From Deferribacteraceae bacterium (GTDB taxonomy: Bacteria; Chrysiogenota; Deferribacteres; Deferribacterales; JAISNW01), in NCBI GenBank assembly GCA_031278965.1, contig JAITJJ010000226.1:1-7738 (forward strand): a DNA stretch of 7,738 bases. The letters are read 5' to 3'. The position numbers were made by a program, and so were the translations under genes. Of this stretch, positions 1-6,580 are shown piece after piece. Below the pieces are notes generated by a model that ran no database searches, had not been told where the DNA came from, and was given only the letters and a program-made list of their open reading frames with translations. Every line of letters starts with the position of its first letter. The stretch's first letter is position 1.

Positions 1-210
1 CAATGCTCTCTCTCTTTCTTTTTTCTTTTAAAAATATACCACCGAACAAACCCTGCCTTATCCGCTTCCGCTTTATCTCTTTCCGCTCTGCTGGAGAAAA
101 TGCCTTTAACTTCAACGGACGATCACGATCTTTGGGGTATATCCCACAGTAAAATAGATTTGCCTCCTATAATACAAAAGATTATGGAATTAATATATGT
201 GAAATCTTAA
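1..210 (+). CDS. possible 3' end of an unrecognised upstream gene (partial)
   Basis: The first forward frame has no stop from base 1 to a TAA at 208-210, giving 69 sense codons. The last 35 or so residues read like a protein C-terminus: a polar stretch with TSTDDHDLWG, then a helix-like segment ending ELIYVKS. The first part is rich in Ser, Leu and Phe because it crosses a pyrimidine tract (6-29). I do not recognise a family. Against it, a run of this length can occur by chance in AT-rich DNA, third-position use shows no clear bias, and a minus-strand frame is also open from 166 to 1, though without an ATG or GTG start. If real, the gene lies in the same direction as the transporter operon and ends 98 bp before it. 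Confidence 0.35.
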   Translation, partial: QCSLSFFFLLKIYHRTNPALSASALSLSALLEKMPLTSTDDHDLWGISHSKIDLPPIIQKIMELIYVKS

Positions 211-219
211 TTTCATATG
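196..219. promoter_or_regulatory. inverted repeat upstream of the transporter promoter (possible operator)
   Basis: The core is TGAAAT-CTTA-ATTTCA (200-215), a perfect 6-bp inverted repeat. It extends to 10-bp arms (196-205 and 210-219) if two G-T pairs are allowed. The right arm contains TTTCATAT, which recurs at 264-271 inside the promoter spacer. This may be a repressor site. It also covers the TAA of the possible upstream ORF, so a role in mRNA 3' structure is an alternative. Confidence 0.4.
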
Positions 220-253
220 CAAAAAATGGTCTAAGGCGATAATAAACTATCAA

Positions 254-281
254 TTGACAAAAGTTTCATATCCCTTAAAAT
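254..281 (+). promoter_or_regulatory. sigma-70-type promoter of the amino acid ABC transporter operon
   Basis: A perfect -35 box TTGACA (254-259) is followed after 16 bp by TAAAAT (276-281). Transcription would begin near 288, leaving a leader of about 20 nt that is too short for a riboswitch or attenuator. The copy of TTTCATAT at 264-271 sits between the two boxes, where a bound repressor would block RNA polymerase. Confidence 0.6.
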
Positions 282-297
282 TATTCTAAATAATTAT

Positions 298-301
298 GGA
301 G
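298..301 (+). promoter_or_regulatory. ribosome binding site of the binding-protein gene
   Basis: GGAG lies 7 nt before the ATG at 309. This supports that start, as does the signal sequence that begins there. Confidence 0.6.
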
Positions 302-308
302 TTGTGAT

Positions 309-1106
309 ATGAAAAAAGTGTTAATCGCTGTTATAAGCGTTCTCTTGATTGCGTCCGCCTGTGTTAAAAAAGCCTCCGATCCCGCCGATAACTCTTGGGC
401 GGATATTCAGAAGAAAGGAGAATTTGTGCTCGGCTTTGATGACGCCTTCCCTCCCATGGGGTTTAAAGATGGTTCAGAGCATGTGGGTTTTGATATTGAC
501 CTTGCAAAAGAGGCGGTCTCCAGGCTGGGCGTTAAACTTGTGTTGCAGCCTATTCTCTGGGATGTTAAAGAACAGGAGCTCAATACGAAAAAGATTGACT
601 GCATATGGAACGGCTTCACAATAACTGAGGAACGGGCAAACGCCCTCGCCTTTACCCGCCCGTATATGAGCAACAAACAGATTATCATAGTGCCAGCAGC
701 GTCCGCTATAAACACCCTGGCGGATCTAAACGGGAAAACCATTGCCCTTCAGCGGGATTCAAGCGCCTCCGAAGCATTGAATAAGCATCCGGAGGTGAAA
801 GCAAACGCAAATGTTTTAGAGTTTGAAGATAATCTGATGGCCATGACAGACCTTGACGCAGGTTCTACCGACGCGGTTCTTATGGATATTGTGGTTGCCT
901 CCTATAACTTTGTGGAGAAATATCCTGGCAAATACAGGATACTCCCCGAAAGCCTGGCGGATGAGTTTTTTGGAGTTGGTTTCAGAAAAGGGGATATTGC
1001 CTTGAAAGATAAGGTTGAAGAAACACTGATCCAGATGGCTCAAGACGGAAAGTTGGCGGAAATTTCAACAAAGTGGTTCGGAAGCGACATAACTATCCTA
1101 AAATAG
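309..1106 (+). CDS. polar amino acid ABC transporter, substrate-binding lipoprotein (SBP family 3)
   Basis: This 265-residue protein is the extracytoplasmic binding component of an amino acid importer. It starts with a basic n-region (MKK) and a hydrophobic segment to residue 17. Cys18 follows in IASAC, a lipobox-like site, so the mature protein is probably a lipid-anchored periplasmic lipoprotein. Family 3 landmarks follow: GFDDAFPPMGF near 42-52 (ligand-binding start of lobe 1), VGFDIDLAKEA at 59-69, and NGFTITEER at 101-109, whose Arg109 is the usual ligand-carboxylate contact. TRPYM is at 116-120, and DAVLMD ends at Asp193, the usual amino-group contact. Length is normal for the family. 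The binding residues point to an alpha-amino acid, but the exact substrate (glutamine, glutamate, cystine, arginine and others) cannot be read from the sequence. It is the first gene of a three-gene operon and the next gene begins immediately after its stop. Confidence 0.93.
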   Translation: MKKVLIAVISVLLIASACVKKASDPADNSWADIQKKGEFVLGFDDAFPPMGFKDGSEHVGFDIDLAKEAVSRLGVKLVLQPILWDVKEQELNTKKIDCIWNGFTITEERANALAFTRPYMSNKQIIIVPAASAINTLADLNGKTIALQRDSSASEALNKHPEVKANANVLEFEDNLMAMTDLDAGSTDAVLMDIVVASYNFVEKYPGKYRILPESLADEFFGVGFRKGDIALKDKVEETLIQMAQDGKLAEISTKWFGSDITILK

Positions 1107-1757
1107 ATGAATTATGACGCTATTGTAAAATGGTCGGGAGTTTATCTTGAAGGGACGTGGGTATTAGCAAAGATATTCTTTTTAACCCTTGCCTTTGCCC
1201 TTCCGCTGGGGCTTCTAATCGCCGTGGGGAGAGGCTCCAAAAACCCGTTTATATGGCGCATATTTCACTACTATATAGCGGTTTTTAGGGGGACGCCGCT
1301 GATTTTGCAGCTTATAGTGGTGTTTTATGCGCCGTCCTACATTTTCGGAATAAATCTTGATCGTTTTGCAGCGGCAGTCATGGCTTTTGTTTTTAATTAT
1401 GCGGCATATTTTGCCGAAATCTATAGGGGAGGGATTAACTCTATCCCCCGCGGTCAGTATGAAGCTGCGCAGGTGTTGGGTTTTTCCCGGATCCAAACTT
1501 TTCTAAAAATAATCTCTCCGCAGATGGTAAAGCGGATAGCCCTCCCGATGAGCAACGAATTTACCACCCTTGTTAAAGATACCGCTCTGGTTTCCACATT
1601 GGCGGTCGTGGAGCTTTACCGCTCCGCCCGCAATGCCGCCGCCGCCACAACTTCAATTATCCCCCTCTTTGCGGCGGGTGCGGTCTATCTTGTGTTGAAT
1701 TACTTTGTCACCCGCTTTTTTATCTGGTTTGAAAAGCGCCTGGATTATTACAGATGA
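1107..1757 (+). CDS. polar amino acid ABC transporter, permease (HisMQ/GlnP type)
   Basis: This 216-residue inner-membrane protein forms the translocation channel, probably as a homodimer since only one permease gene is present. Hydrophobic segments lie near residues 18-40, 56-80, 86-103 and 184-206, with a less certain one near 150-170. FRGTPLILQL (60-69) is a hallmark of the HisM/GlnP permease group. The coupling EAA loop runs through GQYEAAQVLGFSRIQTF (116-132), with Glu119 and Gly125, and contacts the ATPase. The ATG directly follows the TAG of the binding-protein gene and no good Shine-Dalgarno lies just upstream, so translation is likely coupled to that gene. The 3' end overlaps the ATPase start by ATGA. 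Length is typical and no disruption is seen. Confidence 0.93.
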   Translation: MNYDAIVKWSGVYLEGTWVLAKIFFLTLAFALPLGLLIAVGRGSKNPFIWRIFHYYIAVFRGTPLILQLIVVFYAPSYIFGINLDRFAAAVMAFVFNYAAYFAEIYRGGINSIPRGQYEAAQVLGFSRIQTFLKIISPQMVKRIALPMSNEFTTLVKDTALVSTLAVVELYRSARNAAAATTSIIPLFAAGAVYLVLNYFVTRFFIWFEKRLDYYR

Positions 1758-2491
1758 TCGTTTGTGAAGATATTAAAAAATCGTTCTCCGAGCTCGAAGT
1801 GCTGAAGGGAATCTCCCTAAATGTAAAGAGCGGAGAGGTTCTATCCGTTATAGGCACCTCCGGTTCCGGCAAAAGCACTATGGTTCGCTGCCTTAATATG
1901 CTTGAAACGGTGGATGGCGGGACAATTAAGGTTGACGGGATCGCCATATGCGAAAACGGAATCTATTCATCAAAGCGCACCCTCGCTTCAGTTGCGGAGA
2001 AGATGGGGATGGTTTTTCAGCAATTTAACCTCTTCCCGCACCTTTCGGTTCTTCGGAACGTCATGGAAGCCTTAACTGTGGTTAGAAAGATGAAAAAGAG
2101 AGAGGCGGAAGAGATTGCCTTCTCCGCTCTAAATAAAACAGGGCTTTCAGATAAAGCCGCCGCTTATCCCTATCAACTCTCCGGCGGACAGCAACAGCGA
2201 GTAGCAATAGCAAGGGCATTAGCCCTTTCCCCTAAAGTCCTCTCCTTTGACGAGCCCACTTCAAGCCTTGATCCGGAGCTCACCGGAGAAGTTTTGGCTG
2301 TTCTTAAAACTTTGGCGGAGGAAGGCACAACAATGATTGTGGTAACACATGAGATGGGATTTGCAAAGGATGTTTCCGATCGTGTGATCTTTATGGACAG
2401 AGGGGTTGTCGCGGAGGAAGGAACGCCGGATGCAATCTTTAGCCACCCAAAAAATGAGAGGACAGCCCAATTTGTGGGGAAGTTCCGATAA
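1754..2491 (+). CDS. polar amino acid ABC transporter, ATP-binding protein (GlnQ/HisP type)
   Basis: This 245-residue cytoplasmic ATPase powers the importer. All nucleotide-binding motifs are intact: Walker A GTSGSGKST (34-42), Q-loop in VFQQFNLFPH (Gln89 or Gln90), signature LSGGQQQR (142-149), Walker B LSFDEPTSSLD with Asp166 and Glu167, and the H-loop His199 in VVTHEMGF. FNLFPHLSVLRNVMEA and VTHEMGFAKDVSDRVIFMD are diagnostic of the polar amino acid (GlnQ/HisP) subgroup. The ATG overlaps the permease TGA, indicating translational coupling and a 1:1 supply of the two subunits. A short insertion around residues 66-79 (ICENGIYSSKRTL) is within normal variation. No terminator-like hairpin with a T-run is evident after the stop. 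Confidence 0.95.
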   Translation: MIVCEDIKKSFSELEVLKGISLNVKSGEVLSVIGTSGSGKSTMVRCLNMLETVDGGTIKVDGIAICENGIYSSKRTLASVAEKMGMVFQQFNLFPHLSVLRNVMEALTVVRKMKKREAEEIAFSALNKTGLSDKAAAYPYQLSGGQQQRVAIARALALSPKVLSFDEPTSSLDPELTGEVLAVLKTLAEEGTTMIVVTHEMGFAKDVSDRVIFMDRGVVAEEGTPDAIFSHPKNERTAQFVGKFR

Positions 2492-2524
2492 GCCCAAAAT
2501 TAAGGCTCCTCGTTAATATCGTGC

Positions 2525-2553
2525 TTGACAATGCTGACAAGAAAAAGTATCTT
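2525..2553 (+). promoter_or_regulatory. sigma-70-type promoter upstream of the tolC-kinase-gmhA cluster
   Basis: A perfect TTGACA (2525-2530), a 17-bp spacer and TATCTT (2548-2553) predict a start near 2560. This would leave a leader of about 165 nt before the tolC-like gene at 2724. The -35 region contains two TGACAA copies 9 bp apart (2526-2531, 2535-2540), which could be regulator half-sites. Confidence 0.5.
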
Positions 2554-2575
2554 TAATTTATGAAGTTGTTGAACC

Positions 2576-2665
2576 ATGCCCTCTCTGACAGAGCATATTC
2601 TGTTGTGTGACAGGATTTTTGATCTTGCCATGAAAGAATATCGCAAAAAGTGTGTATCTATATGA
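2576..2665 (+). CDS. possible 29-codon leader ORF, unknown
   Basis: The ORF runs from ATG at 2576 to TGA at 2663-2665 and encodes 29 residues, beginning MPSLTEHILLCD and ending KKCVSI. The middle looks like an amphipathic helix (HILLCDRIFDLAMKEY). It begins about 16 nt after the predicted transcription start and ends 58 nt before the tolC-like gene. There is no good Shine-Dalgarno. It may be a leader peptide, a remnant of a lost gene, or a chance frame. I do not recognise it. Confidence 0.2.
   Translation: MPSLTEHILLCDRIFDLAMKEYRKKCVSI
2588..2603. promoter_or_regulatory. small inverted repeat in the tolC leader
   Basis: ACAGA-(6 bp)-TCTGT is a perfect 5-bp inverted repeat downstream of the predicted start site. 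Its left arm overlaps a TGACAG at 2586-2591 and a second TGACAG lies at 2608-2613. It could be an operator or a small RNA hairpin; the sequence alone does not decide. Confidence 0.3.
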
Positions 2666-2709
2666 AAAACTTCAAAATATTTTCCCCTCTGATACGAACT
2701 TATACTTAC

Positions 2710-2714
2710 AGGAG
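2710..2714 (+). promoter_or_regulatory. ribosome binding site of the tolC-like gene
   Basis: AGGAG lies 9 nt before the ATG at 2724, just ahead of an obvious signal peptide, which fixes the start. Confidence 0.6.
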
Positions 2715-2723
2715 CTTATATAA

Positions 2724-4058
2724 ATGCCAAGAATTTTCTTTTTACTCTCATTAACTCTCTTTGCTTTGCAAGGCTTTGTCCCGCAAGCCTTCTCCCTGAC
2801 GCTTACGGAGGCGGTTAACCTCTCCCTTGAAAACAGCGACAAGATAAAGCAGGCAAAGGCAAATATTGATGCGGCGGATTATACCCGCCTCTCCTCAAGG
2901 GCGGCTTTTCTGCCCAAGGCTGATCTATCCTATACCTATACAAATGCGGAGCTTTCAAATCAAACCGTAACTACGCCGCTCGGTTCAACGGATGTTGATG
3001 TTACAAGTGAGGAAGCCAATTTAAGTTTAACTCTCGGGATAAACCTCTTTAACGGTTTTACGGATATAAACAACTACCGTTTAAGCGGAGCGAACCTTTC
3101 CATCCAGAAATTAAACCATAAAATCTCCCGTCAAGATATAATCCTCTCGGCTAAATCCGGTTATATCTCTTATCTTAAAGCACGTGATCAATACACTGTA
3201 GCGGAACAGACCTTAAAGCTGCTGCAAGCGCAAAAACATACGGCGGAGGTTTCCTATAATGTAGGTTCCCTCTCCAAATCCGATGTTTTGCGGGTTGACG
3301 TGCAGTTAGCGTCCACTCAACTTCAGCTCTTAAACGCACAGATAGCTATGCGCCTTGCCAAACAGCAGCTTGAATATCTGATAGGGCGGGGTATTCCGGA
3401 CAGTGAAACGGTTCAGAGCATTCCAATTAAAAACAGTTATCCGGTTCCCGAGTTGATAGAGCTCTACAATATGTTGGAAAACAACCGCAGTGAGGTAGCG
3501 GCTGCCAAATTATCCCACGAGAGCGCCGTGTTATCTAAAAATGCGGGCAAGGGGAGCTTTTATCCCAAACTTTCAGCGGGCTACACTATCGGTTTATACG
3601 GAGATGATCTCAACCCAACCGGCGGGCGGGATGCGAGTTATGATTCTTCCAGAGTTCTTAGCGTAAGCGCGACATGGAATCTCTTTCAAGGACTCTATGA
3701 TTATAACACCTACTATGCCAATGCAAAACGCGAACAGATAGCGGCGCTGGTTTTAAGCGATCTTAGAAAATCGCTGCGTCTGGCAGTTTATAATGCATAT
3801 GAAAGCTACTTTTCAGCGGCGGAGATGCTAAAGGTAGCAAAGGTGGGGGTAACGGCGGCTCAAGAAAGTTATCGGGTTATGCAGAATATGTTTGAAAACA
3901 GCGAGGCGACTACCACAGACCTTTTGGATGCCAATATCGCCTTAAACAGCGCCCTTATAAGCAGAACCGCCGCCACCTATGATGTTATAGCCGCCATAGC
4001 CCAGATTGAAAGGGCTGTCGAAACAGAGATACTTGGGCTTGAAATTCGGGATAATTAG
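2724..4058 (+). CDS. TolC-family outer-membrane efflux channel
   Basis: This 444-residue outer-membrane protein is expected to form a trimeric channel-tunnel for a drug/metabolite efflux pump or a type I secretion system. Residues 1-24 are a Sec signal peptide, probably cleaved near AFS-L. The mature part shows the two OEP repeats, roughly 25-222 and 245-436. Each has long alpha-helical stretches (for example 155-218 and 355-432) around beta-strand-like segments (66-108 and 280-320). SLSKSDVLRVDVQLASTQL (182-200) and TTTDLLDANIALNSAL (396-411) are the equivalent motifs of the two halves, and a typical TolC start LTLTEAVNLSLENS is at 25-38. Length is normal. It is unusual that no periplasmic adaptor or RND/MFS/ABC exporter gene follows; a histidine kinase begins 14 bp after the stop. 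The partners may lie elsewhere, so the exported substrate is unknown. Confidence 0.9.
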   Translation: MPRIFFLLSLTLFALQGFVPQAFSLTLTEAVNLSLENSDKIKQAKANIDAADYTRLSSRAAFLPKADLSYTYTNAELSNQTVTTPLGSTDVDVTSEEANLSLTLGINLFNGFTDINNYRLSGANLSIQKLNHKISRQDIILSAKSGYISYLKARDQYTVAEQTLKLLQAQKHTAEVSYNVGSLSKSDVLRVDVQLASTQLQLLNAQIAMRLAKQQLEYLIGRGIPDSETVQSIPIKNSYPVPELIELYNMLENNRSEVAAAKLSHESAVLSKNAGKGSFYPKLSAGYTIGLYGDDLNPTGGRDASYDSSRVLSVSATWNLFQGLYDYNTYYANAKREQIAALVLSDLRKSLRLAVYNAYESYFSAAEMLKVAKVGVTAAQESYRVMQNMFENSEATTTDLLDANIALNSALISRTAATYDVIAAIAQIERAVETEILGLEIRDN

Positions 4059-4072
4059 CAAAATTCCGGATT

Positions 4073-5893
4073 ATGCCAAACGCAGTAATTGATCTTTTAA
4101 ACGGTGCCTTCTTCTCCCCTTCAGATGAGCTCTGTTCATTTATGGGGCGGGAAAAGAGCGAGTTGACCAATCTTAAAGGGTGGGAAAAAGAGAGGACGCT
4201 TTTGGCGGAGCAAGTTTTAAAAGATGATAGAACCCCCCGTTTTGTTGACTTTATAAAACATGGGAAACCGTTTCATCTAGGGATTTTCCCCCTTGATTAT
4301 CAAAATAGTGAGAAAACCCATCTTTCAGTCTTTCTATTTGACGCGGAGAAGGAGATAATGCGGAAATGCGAACAGGAGAGTGCTTTTCAAGCATTAAGCG
4401 TCTTGGCTAGTTTTACCCGCAATATGCTCATCTTATCCGACGAGGCCTTGATCTTAACCGCAAGTCCGGAAATTTTAACTCAATGGAAGCTAAAGATTGA
4501 GGATGTAAAAGGGAAACCTTTTATTGTTATGCTAGCCTCTTCAGACAAGAAGCGCGTCCATGAAAAACTTCTCTCCGCTCCGTTTTTTTCAGAAGAGATC
4601 ACCGCTCTGCGCGGGGACGGAGTTATATTCTATGCTCTGCTTACAGCTGAACGGAAGATAATTAAACGCAAACTCTATATTACCGTTCGGATAAGTATTG
4701 ATACCCTCCCATATGAAATAGACGAGGAGAGGGAGAGTGAGCACTATCTCTTGAATATAATCCCCTCTATGGCGGCAATAGGCACCGACAGAGATTTATT
4801 ATATGCCAACAAGGAATTTCTGGACTTTTTCAGCTGTGATGATCTGAGTGAATTTTTTAACCGTTACGGGAGTTTGGATTCCCTTTTTGTTCCCAGAAAA
4901 GGGTATCTGCACTCCAAAAACGGAGACTGGCTCTCCCAGGCGGAATATTATATAAAAAACGATTCCATGGTTAAGCTCATCCTCTATTCCCCTGTACGCG
5001 GCGAATACCGCACCTTTTCATTTACATATAAAAAGATGCTCAACTCCCCTAAATTTGTATTCGTATTTATAGATATTACCGATATAGACAGCCGTCGTTT
5101 TGTTCTGCAAGATGAAAATCTTGCGCTTGAACAGGAGGTGGAAAGACAGTCTCATGAAAAAGAGCAGGCCGCCCTCCTCTTAAAAAAGCAGGAAGAGCTT
5201 TTGGTGCAGCAATCAAAACTAGCCACTATGGGGAATATGGTAAATATAATAACTCACCAATGGAAACAGCCGTTAAGCGCTATGCGTCTGTTATCCTATA
5301 ACCTGTTGGAAGATTATAAAGACGGCTTAATTGATAATGATAAGTTAAACAAATACATTAGAGAGACCACTCTGCAGATTGAATATATGACGGAAACCAT
5401 AGATGATTTCCGTAACTTTTTTCTCCCCTCAAAAAAATTGGTCGCCTTTGATGCAGTGGAAGCTGCGGAGAGTGTACTTAGGCTCTTAAAACCCCTTATT
5501 TCCCGGTCGGGAGTAAAACTTGCCTTCCAACGCAGCGAGAATATTCCCAAAGCGCTGGGGGTGCCGGGTGAGCTGAAACAGGTTTTAATGGGGCTCATCA
5601 TAAACTCTGTTGAAGCTGTAGCAGAGCATCAGGAGAAAGAGAACGGGGAAATTTCTATTGACATCAGCGCCGATGAAACCGATATATTTATACTTGTGGC
5701 AGATAATGGGGGAGGGATTAACCCTGATGTGCTGTCGAAAATCTTTGAGCCCAATATGACCACTAAGGCTGACAAGGGAACAGGGGTGGGTTTATACATA
5801 TCAAAGGTTGCTATGGCGAATATGAAGGGGTTGATTTCAGCGCATAACGGCGAAAAAGGTGCGATTTTTACGCTGACGCTTAAACGCGGATAA
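4073..5893 (+). CDS. cytoplasmic PAS-domain sensor histidine kinase (orphan)
   Basis: This 606-residue two-component kinase has no signal peptide or membrane span, so it should sense an intracellular signal. Residues 1-100 are an unassigned N-terminal region. Two PAS-like domains follow at about 104-212 and 222-338; the second ends in FVFVFIDITDID, a typical PAS C-terminal strand. A Glu/Gln-rich coiled coil spans about 343-382. The dimerisation/phosphoacceptor region has THQWKQPLS with phospho-acceptor His395. The ATPase domain shows the N-box (Asn511 in INSVEAV), G1 DNGGGI (544-549), F-box IFEP with Phe558, and G2 KGTGVGL (568-574), all intact. It ends without a receiver domain and no response regulator is next to it. 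Only GGA, 2 nt away, precedes the ATG, so the start is uncertain; Met24 is an alternative. It sits 14 bp after tolC and 15 bp before gmhA. Confidence 0.92.
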   Translation: MPNAVIDLLNGAFFSPSDELCSFMGREKSELTNLKGWEKERTLLAEQVLKDDRTPRFVDFIKHGKPFHLGIFPLDYQNSEKTHLSVFLFDAEKEIMRKCEQESAFQALSVLASFTRNMLILSDEALILTASPEILTQWKLKIEDVKGKPFIVMLASSDKKRVHEKLLSAPFFSEEITALRGDGVIFYALLTAERKIIKRKLYITVRISIDTLPYEIDEERESEHYLLNIIPSMAAIGTDRDLLYANKEFLDFFSCDDLSEFFNRYGSLDSLFVPRKGYLHSKNGDWLSQAEYYIKNDSMVKLILYSPVRGEYRTFSFTYKKMLNSPKFVFVFIDITDIDSRRFVLQDENLALEQEVERQSHEKEQAALLLKKQEELLVQQSKLATMGNMVNIITHQWKQPLSAMRLLSYNLLEDYKDGLIDNDKLNKYIRETTLQIEYMTETIDDFRNFFLPSKKLVAFDAVEAAESVLRLLKPLISRSGVKLAFQRSENIPKALGVPGELKQVLMGLIINSVEAVAEHQEKENGEISIDISADETDIFILVADNGGGINPDVLSKIFEPNMTTKADKGTGVGLYISKVAMANMKGLISAHNGEKGAIFTLTLKRG

Positions 5894-5908
5894 TATTCTG
5901 AGGGGAAG

Positions 5909-6493
5909 ATGAAAAAAGAGATAAGCGACTATATTTTAGGTTCCATTGCGGTGAAAGAGAATATCGTGTCGGATGAAAGTATTATAGCGGCGATAAAAAA
6001 GGGAGCAACACTGATAATAGAAGGGTATAGGAGGGGGAACAAACTTTTGGCGGCGGGCAACGGCGGAAGCGCAGCGGATGCCCAGCACCTGACAGCAGAG
6101 CTTGTGGCAAGGTTTCTCTTTGATCGCCCAGCTCTGCCTGCCCTCGCGCTCAATACCAACACTTCAACCCTTACGGCGGTAGGCAACGACTATGGATATG
6201 ATGATGTTTTTGCGCGTCAGATTTATGCGAATGCAGTTAAAGGGGATATATTCTTTGGCATATCAACCTCCGGCAATTCCGCCAATATATTAAAGGCGAT
6301 TACGGCTTGCAAGGAAAAGGGGGTTGCGGCGATTGGGCTTACCGGTTCAAAACCGTGCAAGATGGATGATCTCTGCGACCATATGATAAAAGTTCCATCC
6401 ACCTTCACCCCCCATATACAGGAATCGCATATTATGATAATCCACCTTATCTGCGCTCTGGTGGAAAAAAAACTGTTCGGTGCTGAGGGATAA
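5909..6493 (+). CDS. gmhA: sedoheptulose-7-phosphate isomerase (phosphoheptose isomerase)
   Basis: This 194-residue cytoplasmic enzyme converts sedoheptulose 7-phosphate to D-glycero-D-manno-heptose 7-phosphate, the first step towards ADP-heptose for the LPS inner core. It is a single SIS domain of the usual GmhA length. GNGGSAADAQHLTAELVAR (50-68) carries the metal/catalytic residues His60 and Glu64. The phosphate-binding loop is STSGNS (119-124). IQESHIMIIHL (170-180) carries Gln171 and His179, the counterparts of the E. coli residues Gln172 and His180. NDYGYDDVFARQ (93-104) is a family hallmark. GAGG... spacing is good: GAGG at 5900-5903 precedes the ATG. It lies 15 bp after the kinase and is probably co-transcribed. 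No other heptose genes (hldE, gmhB, hldD) are in the window. DiaA-like SIS proteins are the main alternative, but the His/Glu/Gln/His set favours GmhA. Confidence 0.92.
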   Translation: MKKEISDYILGSIAVKENIVSDESIIAAIKKGATLIIEGYRRGNKLLAAGNGGSAADAQHLTAELVARFLFDRPALPALALNTNTSTLTAVGNDYGYDDVFARQIYANAVKGDIFFGISTSGNSANILKAITACKEKGVAAIGLTGSKPCKMDDLCDHMIKVPSTFTPHIQESHIMIIHLICALVEKKLFGAEG

Positions 6494-6512
6494 TCTGTCT
6501 AAAGGCTTAAAG

Positions 6513-6568
6513 AGGGGAATTTAGGCGCATCGTCCGCTTAGCGGGCGGTGCAGCGCAAGAATCCCCCT
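6513..6568. terminator. GC-rich hairpin between convergent gmhA and gap (possible bidirectional terminator)
   Basis: The core stem pairs 6527-6537 (GCATCGTCCGC) with 6541-6551 (GCGGGCGGTGC) around a TTA loop: 11 bp including two G-T pairs. AGGGGA (6513-6518) and TCCCCCT (6562-6568) can pair further out, giving an interrupted longer stem. It sits between the gmhA stop and the gap stop. Neither side has an immediately adjacent T-run, so it is not a textbook intrinsic terminator and may instead protect transcript ends. Confidence 0.5.
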
Positions 6569-6580
6569 GTTCCAAACTTT

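Noticed and set aside
6..29. 24-nt pure pyrimidine tract (CT-rich), possible terminator tail or structural DNA
   Set aside because: No hairpin precedes it inside the window, and low-complexity tracts of this length are common.
1..166. Minus-strand open frame running off the left edge, rich in Lys, Arg and Glu
   Set aside because: It has no ATG or GTG start (the first candidate is a TTG at 115), and its charged composition comes largely from the pyrimidine tract on the opposite strand. The -10-like TATTAT sits directly on the AGGAGG, which does not make a sensible leader.
168..173. Perfect TATAAT as a promoter -10 box for the transporter operon
   Set aside because: No acceptable -35 box lies 16-18 bp upstream, and the promoter at 254-281 is far better placed.
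407..742. 111-codon minus-strand frame inside the binding-protein gene
   Set aside because: It lies entirely opposite a clearly coding gene and its product resembles no protein family; it is a shadow frame.
2499..2517. ATTAA/TTAAT inverted repeat just after the ATPase gene as a terminator
   Set aside because: The stem is five A-T pairs around a 9-nt loop with no T-run, too weak to act as an intrinsic terminator.
4073..5893. Hybrid kinase or phosphorelay with a fused receiver domain
   Set aside because: The protein ends directly after the ATPase domain; no receiver or Hpt motifs are present.
5929..6186. 85-codon minus-strand frame opposite gmhA
   Set aside because: Its Ala/Arg/Ser-rich product mirrors the gmhA codons; shadow frame with no support of its own.
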